NCBI GenBank assembly: GCA_022701965.1
Contig: JAKONL010000134.1
Span: 1-5,383 of the forward strand
Length of the DNA: 5,383 nt
From: Burkholderiaceae bacterium
GTDB lineage: Bacteria > Pseudomonadota > Gammaproteobacteria > Burkholderiales > Burkholderiaceae
Reading direction: 5' to 3'
Part shown: positions 1 to 4,833 of the stretch, one piece after another
Numbering within the stretch: the first letter of the stretch is position 1
Layout of the letters: each line of letters starts with the position of its first letter
Position numbers and translations under genes: made by a program
Notes under the pieces: model-generated
Database searches by the model: none
What the model was told of the DNA's origin: nothing
What the model saw: only the letters and a program-made list of their open reading frames with translations

Positions 1-390
1 GGTCTCGGTGGAGAGATCCGTGGTCACGTGGCTCGGGACGCAGCGCCTGAGCTCGTCGGCCATGCCGACCGCCGAGCAGATCTGGCCGGGGGTGCAGTAG
101 CCGCACTGGAAGCCGTCGTGCTCGATGAAGGCCTGCTGCAACGGATGCAGCGCGCCTTCGGGCGCCAGCCCCTCGACGGTGGTGACCGAGCGGCCTTCGA
201 ACTGCACCGCCAGCGCCAGGCAGGACAGCACGCGTTCGCCGTCGACCAGCACGGTGCAGGCACCGCAGGCGCCCTGGTTGCAGCCCTTCTTGGCGCCGAA
301 GAGGTGGAGGTTCTCGCGCAGGTGGTCGAGCAGCGACACCCTGGGATCGTCGGGTAGCGCGACGGCCGCGCCGTTGATGGTGATGGACAT
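1..390 (-). CDS. [2Fe-2S] subunit of a xanthine/aldehyde oxidoreductase (PaoA/YagT-like), C-terminus off window
   Basis: This is the iron-sulfur subunit of a three-subunit molybdenum hydroxylase, which passes electrons from the molybdenum site towards FAD. The 130 residues present begin MSITINGAAV. The plant-type [2Fe-2S] ligands are visible at Cys37, Cys42, Cys45 and Cys57 (motif KKGCNQGACGACT). The first half of the second cluster motif follows at Cys96 and Cys99 (FQCGYCTPGQIC). The stretch HPLQQAFIEHDGFQCGYCTPG and the later PSHVT resemble E. coli PaoA (YagT) more than CO dehydrogenase small subunits. The second CxC pair and the C-terminus lie beyond the left edge, as would the FAD and molybdopterin subunits. 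The ATG at 390 is preferred because GAGGAAG sits just upstream. An in-frame ATG at 438 would add 16 residues but has no ribosome binding site. Neither start gives a twin-arginine leader, unlike E. coli PaoA, so a cytoplasmic enzyme is inferred. The actual substrate is unknown. Confidence 0.93.
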   Translation of the reverse strand, partial: MSITINGAAVALPDDPRVSLLDHLRENLHLFGAKKGCNQGACGACTVLVDGERVLSCLALAVQFEGRSVTTVEGLAPEGALHPLQQAFIEHDGFQCGYCTPGQICSAVGMADELRRCVPSHVTTDLSTET

Positions 391-393
391 GGA

Positions 394-400
394 CTTCCTC
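394..400 (-). promoter_or_regulatory. Ribosome binding site of the [2Fe-2S] subunit gene
   Basis: On the minus strand the sequence reads GAGGAAG, with three bases (TCC) before the ATG at 390. The spacing is short but usable. The site decides in favour of this start over the in-frame ATG at 438, which has no purine-rich stretch in front of it. Confidence 0.6.
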
Positions 401-522
401 GTGGGGAGGTGGTGCGGGCAGCCGTCGCACCGTTGCATGACGGCACGACTGGTCTGGAGAACTTTCCTCTTAGCACGCCGCCGCGTCGGGCGCCATCGGC
501 CTTTTCAGCGATCCGGGAAACG

Positions 523-555
523 AAAAAGCTCGCAAGTCGACGACCTGCGAGCTTT
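523..555 (-). terminator. Intrinsic terminator after the DUF2076 gene
   Basis: The arms AAAGCTCGCA (525-534) and TGCGAGCTTT (546-555) are perfectly complementary over 10 bp. After one A/C mismatch the stem continues for three more pairs around a GAC loop. Read on the minus strand, the hairpin ends in a run of five T (527-523). That is the layout of a Rho-independent terminator for transcripts arriving from the right. It lies 27 bases past the DUF2076 stop codon. On the plus strand the hairpin is followed only by a TTTCCTT stretch, so activity in that direction would be weaker. Confidence 0.87.
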
Positions 556-562
556 CCTTGAT

Positions 563-578
563 GCGCCGGTGCGCCGGT
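563..578. repeat. Two tandem copies of an 8-bp unit
   Basis: GCGCCGGT occurs twice head to tail, at 563-570 and 571-578, just past the stop codon of the DUF2076 gene and before its terminator. It is probably a replication-slippage duplication in non-coding sequence. No function is evident. Confidence 0.6.
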
Positions 579-581
579 GCG

Positions 582-1409
582 TCAGACGGACCGGTCGTCG
601 TCGTCGTTGAACGAACCGCCGTCGTCGAAGCCGGGCCAGTCGGCGCCCGCGTCGTCCGCCAGCCGGCGCCTGCCGTCGTCGCTTCCGCCGTCGCCCGTGC
701 TTGCGCCCGCACCGTCGTAGAAGTTCTGGGTCACGTTCTCGACGACTTCGGTCGTTCCCGTGGGGTTTCCGCTGCCGATCCCGCCATTACCGCCATTACC
801 GCCATTACCGCCATTCCCGCCGAGACCCAGGAAGCCGCCGCCGTCGGCACCGCCTTGGCTCCTGCCCATCAGGTGCTCGATGCCGTTGAAGAGGAACATG
901 CCGCCCGCGACGCCGGCGGCGGTGGTCGCCGCCTGTCCCAGGAGGCCCGGACCGCCGCCGGCCACCGGCGAGGGAGCCGGTGCCGCACCGAAGAACCGCT
1001 CCCGCCAGCCTTGCGCCGGTGCGGTTCCCGGCGCGGGAGCCGTGGGTGGTGCCGCCCCCATCGTCGTCGCTGTCGACGCTGGCGGAGCGCCGCGATAGGC
1101 CGCTGCGCCCGGGTCGTAGGCGTCGGGATCGACCGCGTTGCGTCCGAAGCCCGGCTCCAGCCCGCGCTGCAGGAAGGCCGCGCCGCCCGGATCGGCGGGC
1201 ATCGCGGCCCGCCGGGCCAGCTCGCGACGCGCATCGTCGAGTGCATGCTCGAGCAGCAGCGTGCGCTGCACCAGCAGGTAGAGCGCGTCGGGTTGCGCCG
1301 CCAGACGCGCGCGGATCAGTGCATCGGCCTGCGGATCCTTCTGCACGCCATGCACCGCGGCCAGGCGCTGCAGCAGGTCCTCGAGCAGGGAGAGTTCTTG
1401 GGGAATCAT
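582..1409 (-). CDS. DUF2076 domain-containing protein
   Basis: This 275-residue protein has the architecture of the DUF2076 family, whose biochemical role I do not know. Residues 1-70 form a charged helical region (MIPQELSLLEDLLQRLAAV, then a Leu-rich QRTLLLEHALDDARRELARR). Residues 71-135 are a Pro/Ala-rich linker. A short segment WRERFFGAA leads into the small-residue stretch GQAATTAAGVAGGMFLFNGIEHLMG at about 158-182, typical of the family and possibly a membrane-associating helix. Residues 187-212 are Gly-rich with four Gly-Gly-Asn units. The tail from about 240 is strongly acidic and ends FNDDDDRSV. No signal peptide is visible. The ATG at 1409 is preceded by AAGGA (1416-1420) at 6 nt spacing. 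The gene starts 89 bp after the TctC-like gene and ends at a terminator, so it may be the last gene of that transcript or have its own promoter. The family assignment is secure; a function is not offered. Confidence 0.9.
   Translation of the reverse strand: MIPQELSLLEDLLQRLAAVHGVQKDPQADALIRARLAAQPDALYLLVQRTLLLEHALDDARRELARRAAMPADPGGAAFLQRGLEPGFGRNAVDPDAYDPGAAAYRGAPPASTATTMGAAPPTAPAPGTAPAQGWRERFFGAAPAPSPVAGGGPGLLGQAATTAAGVAGGMFLFNGIEHLMGRSQGGADGGGFLGLGGNGGNGGNGGNGGIGSGNPTGTTEVVENVTQNFYDGAGASTGDGGSDDGRRRLADDAGADWPGFDDGGSFNDDDDRSV
781..816. repeat. Four 9-bp tandem repeats encoding Gly-Gly-Asn
   Basis: CCGCCATTA occurs three times in a row (781-807), followed by CCGCCATTC (808-816). Within the DUF2076 gene this encodes four successive Gly-Gly-Asn units in the glycine-rich spacer before the acidic tail. 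Because the unit is a multiple of three, gain or loss of copies would keep the frame, so copy number could vary between strains. Confidence 0.88.
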
Positions 1410-1498
1410 GGTCTGTCCTTCGTCCTGGGCCCTGGAAAAATAGGCCGGACGTATCGACTCGCGGGCGCGCCCGGAGGTTCCCGAGGTTCCTGGCCGAT
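1410..1498. other. Gap between TctC-like and DUF2076 genes with a palindrome and a short direct repeat
   Basis: The 89-bp gap contains a perfect 12-nt palindrome CGGGCGCGCCCG (1462-1473). It also contains two copies of GAGGTTCC (1474-1481 and 1483-1490), one base apart. An A5 run at 1436-1440 reads as T5 on the minus strand, but it is more than 20 bases past the palindrome, so this is not a normal intrinsic terminator. I found no convincing promoter. The ribosome binding site of the DUF2076 gene is at 1416-1420. Confidence 0.5.
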
Positions 1499-2485
1499 TC
1501 AGTCCAGCGTGGCGCCCGACTCCTTGACGATGCGGGCCCACTTCGGAAGATCGTCGCGAATGAGCATCGCGAAGTCGGCCGACGATCCTTTGAGGACTTC
1601 GCAGCCCTGGAGCGCCAGCTGCGCCTGGACTTCCTGGCTGTCGAGCGCCTGCGCCACGGCCGCCTGCAGCTTGTCGATCACCGGCTGCGGCGTTCCGGCG
1701 GGGGCCAGCAGGCCGTACCAGGGCGTGGCGCCGAAACCCGGGAACGACTCCCCGATCGCCGGAACGCCCGGCAGCGCCGCGATGCGCTTCTCGTTCGCGA
1801 CGCCCAGGACCTTCAGCTTGCCGCCCTTGATGAAGGCGATCGACGAGGGAAGGCTCTGCACCGACAGCGGCAGCTGCCCGCCGACCACGTCCGTCACGGC
1901 CGCCGCCGATGTCTTGTACGGGACGTGCACCAGGTCGATGCCGGCGGATTTCTTGAACATCTCGCCGATCAGGTGGTTCAGCGTGCCGTTGCCGGCCGAC
2001 GCGTAGGACAGCGATCCGGGCGGGGCGGTCTTCGCGAACGCCAGCAGTTCCTTGACGTTGTTCGGCGGGAAGGCCGGATTGGCGACCAGCACGTAGCCCG
2101 CGGTGGCCACGGTGGCGATCGGCACGAAGCCCTTGACCGGATCGAAGCCGGTGTTCCTGTAGAGCGCCGGATTGATCACGTGCGCGCTGTTGGTGGTCAG
2201 CAGCAGCGTGTAGCCGTCGGGCTTGGCCTTGGCGACCAGCGCCGTGCCGATGTTGCCGCCCGCGCCGGGGCGGTTGTCGACCAGCATGCCCTGGCCGAGG
2301 ATGGACGAGAGCTTCTGCACGACGATGCGGGCGATCGCGTCGTTGGCCCCGCCCGCCCCCTGCGGAACGACCACGTTCACGATCTTGTCGGGATAGCCGG
2401 TCTGGGACGCGGCGGGCGAAGCGATGCACGACAGGAGGCCGGCACAGATCGAAGCGTTGAGGAGATGTCGTCTCGAAGGGTTCAC
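1499..2485 (-). CDS. Tripartite tricarboxylate transporter substrate-binding protein (Bug/TctC family)
   Basis: This periplasmic binding protein of 328 residues is the usual length for the Bug family, whose members capture carboxylates and other small organic anions. The N-terminus is a signal peptide: SRRHLL, a hydrophobic core at about 11-22, and a likely cleavage after PAAS (residue 27). The SRRHLL start is twin-arginine-like. LLSC at 17-20 weakly resembles a lipobox. Family hallmarks follow: YPDKIVNVVVPQGAGGAND (31-49), NRPGAGGNIGT (71-81), AKPDGYTLL (88-96), SYASAGNGT (160-168), HVPYKTSAAA (187-196), where PYKG is usual, and WYGLLAPAGTP (256-266). The start is GTG with only a weak GAAAGA (2491-2496) upstream; no ATG could preserve the signal peptide. 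The gene begins 46 bp after the lyase gene, suggesting one operon. No TctA or TctB membrane subunits are nearby, as for most orphan Bug proteins, so it would have to share a transporter or act in sensing. The ligand is inferred only from context. Confidence 0.94.
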   Translation of the reverse strand: MNPSRRHLLNASICAGLLSCIASPAASQTGYPDKIVNVVVPQGAGGANDAIARIVVQKLSSILGQGMLVDNRPGAGGNIGTALVAKAKPDGYTLLLTTNSAHVINPALYRNTGFDPVKGFVPIATVATAGYVLVANPAFPPNNVKELLAFAKTAPPGSLSYASAGNGTLNHLIGEMFKKSAGIDLVHVPYKTSAAAVTDVVGGQLPLSVQSLPSSIAFIKGGKLKVLGVANEKRIAALPGVPAIGESFPGFGATPWYGLLAPAGTPQPVIDKLQAAVAQALDSQEVQAQLALQGCEVLKGSSADFAMLIRDDLPKWARIVKESGATLD

Positions 2486-2531
2486 GGTTGTCTTTCGTTG
2501 GCGAGGCGCAATGACGGGAGTGGGTCGCTTT

Positions 2532-3512
2532 TCAGCGCGAGAGCGCGCGTTCCCGGACCGCGTCGAAGTCGTCCGGCAGGCGGTGCAGGTCGAGGCGGCG
2601 GCCGGCCTTGACGACCTGGCTCGGGATGTCGTGGCCGATCAGGCCCGGCAGGCGCCGGGCGGCATCGAGCAGGCCGTCGAGATCGACGCCCGTGTCGTAG
2701 CCGCTCAGCTGCAGCGCGTGCACGATCTCCTCGCTGCACACGTTGCCGGTGGCGCCGGGCGCATAGGGACAGCCGCCGATGCCGCCGAGCGAGGCGTCGA
2801 AGCGGTCGGCGCCTTCGGAAATGCCGGCGAAGACGTTCGCGAGGCCCATGCCGCGCGTGTTGTGGAAGTGCAGGGTCAGTTCGGTGTCCGGCCAGCGCGC
2901 CCGGAAGGCGCGCGTCAATGCCGCGACCTGGCCCGGATAGGCCATGCCCGTGGTGTCGCACAGGGTGACGCCGTGGGCGCCGAACTCGGCGACGTAGCGC
3001 TCGCACCAGTCCATCACCGTGGCTTCGGGCACGTCGCCTTCCATCGGGCAGCCGAAGGCGCACGACAGCGACACGTTCACCGCCACGCCCGCCTGCCGCG
3101 CCAGCGCGTTGACCTGCGCCAGGCCGGCGAACGACTGGGCGCGCGTCATGCGCAGGTTCGACAGGTTGTGGGATTCGCTGGCCGACATCACCAGGTTCAT
3201 CTCGTCGGTGCGCGCGTCGATGGCGCGCTCGGCGCCGCGTACGTTGGGCACCAGCGCGCTGTAGACCACGCCGGGCCGGCGCTCGATCTCGCGCATCACG
3301 ATCTCGCCGTCGCGCAGCGCCGGGATGGCCTTGGGCGAGGTGAACGAGGTGACCTCGATCTTGGCCAGCCCGGTGCGCGAGAGCGCGTCGACCAGGGCGA
3401 TCTTGTCGGCGGTCGGCACGAACACCGCCTCCACCTGCAGGCCGTCGCGGGTGCCGACTTCCTGCATGCGGATGCGCCGGCCGCCGCCGCTCCAGGGCGT
3501 GGTGTTCGTCAT
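2532..3512 (-). CDS. HMG-CoA lyase family protein (hydroxymethylglutaryl-CoA or citramalyl-CoA lyase type)
   Basis: This enzyme of 326 residues is a TIM-barrel, metal-dependent lyase of the HMG-CoA lyase family, which cleaves 3-hydroxyacyl-CoA thioesters to acetyl-CoA and a keto acid. The catalytic set known from human HMG-CoA lyase is present: Arg22-Asp23 in QEVGTRDGLQ, Glu53 in IEVTSF, the metal ligands His215 and His217 in LHFHNTRG, the loop cysteine Cys248 in GGCPYAPGATGN and Asn257. An active enzyme is therefore expected. Mitochondrial and leucine-pathway enzymes read HCHDTYGQ or similar where this protein reads HFHNTRGM, which may mark another substrate. No other leucine-degradation genes are visible. 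The ATG overlaps the transferase stop as ATGA, and AGGAAGGT (3519-3526) lies 6 nt upstream inside that gene, so the two are probably translationally coupled. A citramalyl-CoA lyase role is attractive because CaiB-type transferase and HMGL-type lyase pairs are known for citramalate in Chloroflexus. That is inference only. Confidence 0.9.
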   Translation of the reverse strand: MTNTTPWSGGGRRIRMQEVGTRDGLQVEAVFVPTADKIALVDALSRTGLAKIEVTSFTSPKAIPALRDGEIVMREIERRPGVVYSALVPNVRGAERAIDARTDEMNLVMSASESHNLSNLRMTRAQSFAGLAQVNALARQAGVAVNVSLSCAFGCPMEGDVPEATVMDWCERYVAEFGAHGVTLCDTTGMAYPGQVAALTRAFRARWPDTELTLHFHNTRGMGLANVFAGISEGADRFDASLGGIGGCPYAPGATGNVCSEEIVHALQLSGYDTGVDLDGLLDAARRLPGLIGHDIPSQVVKAGRRLDLHRLPDDFDAVRERALSR

Positions 3513-4726
3513 GCGACCACCTTCCTGTCGCGCAGCGCGGCGACGTCCTGCGTCGAGAAGCCGATCTCCGCCAGCACCGCATCGGTGTCGTCGCCCAGGT
3601 GCGGCGCCGACGAGCGGACGGTGCCGGGCGTGCCCAGCAGCCTGGGCACCACGCCGGGCACCTCGATCACGTGGCCGTCGCGCGTGGTCTGCGACAGGAT
3701 CATGTCGCGCGCCCGGTAGTGCGGGTCTTCGGCGATGTCCCGGGCGGTGTAGACCTTGCCGGCCGGCACCTTCGCCTCGTTCAGGACGGCGAGCACGTCG
3801 ACGATGGCCCGTGTCCGCGTCCAGGCCTCGATGGCCTCGTCGAGCTCCGCGACGCGCGCCACCCGCCCGGCGTTGCCGGCGAGGCTCGCGTCCCGGCGCA
3901 GATCGTCCCGCCCGATGGCCGTCATCAGGCGCGCGAAGATGCTGTCGCCGTTGCCCGCGATCAGCACGTAGCCGTCGCTGCAGCGGTAGGCGTTGGACGG
4001 CGCGATGCCGGGCAGGGCGCTGCCGGCGGCCTCGCGCACGGCGCCGAACGCGCTGTATTCGGGCACCAGGCTCTCCATGACGTTGAACACCGCCTCGTGC
4101 AGCGCCACGTCGATCACCTGGCCCTGGCCGCCGTTGACCTTGCGGTGGTAGAGCGCGGTGAGGATGCCGATGGTGCCGTGCAGGGCGGCCAGCGTGTCGC
4201 CGATCGAGATGCCGCAGCGCACCGGCACGCGGTCCGGCTCGCCGGTCAGGTGGCGCAGTCCGCCCATCGCCTCGCCGATGGCGCCGAAGCCCGGCAGGTC
4301 GCGGTACGGACCGGTCTGGCCGTAGCCCGAGATGCGCAGCATCACCAGGCCGGGATTGAGCTCGCGCAGCACGTCGTAGCCCAGGCCCCAGCCCTCCAGC
4401 GTGCCCGGGCGGAAGTTCTCGATCAGCACGTCGGCCTCGGCGATCAGCCTGCGGGCGATGTCCTGTCCTTCGGGGCTGCGCAGGTCGAGCGCGATCGAGC
4501 GCTTGTTGCGCGACTGCACCTGCCACCACACGGAGGTGCCGTCCTGGATCAGGCGCCAGTTGCGCAGCGGATCGCCCGAGCCGGGGGCTTCGATCTTGAC
4601 GACGTCGGCGCCGAATTCGCCCAGCGTCTTGCCCGCGAAGGGGCCGGCGATCAGCTGGCCCATCTCGATCACGCGCACGCCGTCGAGGGCGCCGCGTGCC
4701 GGGGTCGTTGCGTTGGTGTTGTCCAT
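3509..4726 (-). CDS. CaiB/BaiF family CoA-transferase
   Basis: This 405-residue protein is a family III CoA-transferase, a soluble enzyme that moves CoA from a donor thioester such as succinyl-CoA to a free carboxylic acid. It shows the conserved N-terminal block LDGVRVIEMGQLIAGPFAG with LGEFGADVVKIE (14-46), RNKRSIALDL (73-82), ENFRPGTLEGWGLGYD (103-118) and GYGQTGPY (134-141). Asp177 in GISIGDTLAALHG is the catalytic aspartate that forms the acyl anhydride in this family. The C-terminal part, with NAYRCSDGYV, PAGKVYTARDIAEDPHYRARDM and HLGDDTDAVL, is complete. The ATG at 4726 is the only reasonable start, but no Shine-Dalgarno sequence precedes it. It is the first gene after the LysR gene, and its last four bases overlap the lyase start. 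By analogy with succinyl-CoA:citramalate and itaconate CoA-transferases it probably activates the substrate that the lyase then cleaves. The acid is not determined by sequence. Confidence 0.95.
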   Translation of the reverse strand: MDNTNATTPARGALDGVRVIEMGQLIAGPFAGKTLGEFGADVVKIEAPGSGDPLRNWRLIQDGTSVWWQVQSRNKRSIALDLRSPEGQDIARRLIAEADVLIENFRPGTLEGWGLGYDVLRELNPGLVMLRISGYGQTGPYRDLPGFGAIGEAMGGLRHLTGEPDRVPVRCGISIGDTLAALHGTIGILTALYHRKVNGGQGQVIDVALHEAVFNVMESLVPEYSAFGAVREAAGSALPGIAPSNAYRCSDGYVLIAGNGDSIFARLMTAIGRDDLRRDASLAGNAGRVARVAELDEAIEAWTRTRAIVDVLAVLNEAKVPAGKVYTARDIAEDPHYRARDMILSQTTRDGHVIEVPGVVPRLLGTPGTVRSSAPHLGDDTDAVLAEIGFSTQDVAALRDRKVVA

Positions 4727-4731
4727 GGCGG

Positions 4732-4737
4732 ATTATG
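4732..4737 (-). promoter_or_regulatory. Possible -10 element just before the CoA-transferase start
   Basis: On the minus strand CATAAT (5 of 6 bases of the sigma-70 -10 consensus) ends 5 nt before the ATG at 4726. I see no good -35 hexamer 16-18 bases upstream. If used, it would place the transcript start at or beside the start codon, giving a nearly leaderless mRNA, which would fit the missing Shine-Dalgarno sequence. It may equally be a chance match. Confidence 0.3.
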
Positions 4738-4779
4738 GAAATCCGGCCGCGCGGACGAAAGATCACAGTCGCGAGCCCA

Positions 4780-4800
4780 GCTTTCTCCATTCGCGAAAGC
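4780..4800. promoter_or_regulatory. Candidate LysR-type operator (inverted repeat with T-N11-A)
   Basis: GCTTTC (4780-4785) and GAAAGC (4795-4800) form a perfect 6-bp dyad around a 9-base spacer. T4784 and A4796 inside it give the T-N11-A pattern typical of LysR-family boxes. The dyad is 53 bases upstream of the CoA-transferase start, in the gap next to the lysR gene. A further half-site GAAAG is at 4757-4761. Position and shape suit an operator, but the motif is degenerate and no related promoter is at hand to compare. Confidence 0.42.
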
Positions 4801-4804
4801 GGAC

Positions 4805-4830
4805 GCGGGAATACCCGGTGGCGTTCCCGC
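4805..4830. repeat. Inverted repeat just after the LysR stop codon
   Basis: GCGGGAA (4805-4811) and TTCCCGC (4824-4830) are perfect 7-bp arms around a 12-base loop, starting 3 nt past the lysR stop codon. On the minus strand there is no T-run after the hairpin, so it is not a standard intrinsic terminator. It could protect the mRNA 3' end, assist Rho-dependent termination, or be part of the regulatory region. Confidence 0.5.
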
Positions 4831-4833
4831 CGA

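Noticed and set aside
401..522. Promoter of the [2Fe-2S] subunit gene between the terminator and its ribosome binding site
   Set aside because: A promoter is expected here, but I found no pair of -35 and -10 hexamers good enough to report.
1436..1473. Intrinsic terminator after the TctC-like gene, formed by the GC palindrome and the T5 run
   Set aside because: The palindrome is only 12 nt with no proper loop, and more than 20 bases separate it from the T-run; no other strong stem ends at the T-run.
558..2006. Long plus-strand open frame of 482 codons antisense to the DUF2076 and TctC-like genes
   Set aside because: It spans two well-supported minus-strand genes and their gap, its product is low-complexity Arg/Ala/Gly-rich with no recognisable domain, and long antisense frames are expected at this GC content.
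582..2429. Minus-strand frame of 615 codons joining DUF2076 to sequence upstream
   Set aside because: The upstream part is an out-of-frame reading of the TctC-like gene. The DUF2076 protein begins at the ATG at 1409, directly after AAGGA.
2532..4790. Minus-strand open frame of 752 codons reaching from 4790 into the lyase, as if a fusion protein
   Set aside because: Only the last 326 codons look like a protein family. The upstream part is an Arg/Gly-rich out-of-frame reading of the CoA-transferase gene. The real lyase starts at 3512 with a good ribosome binding site.
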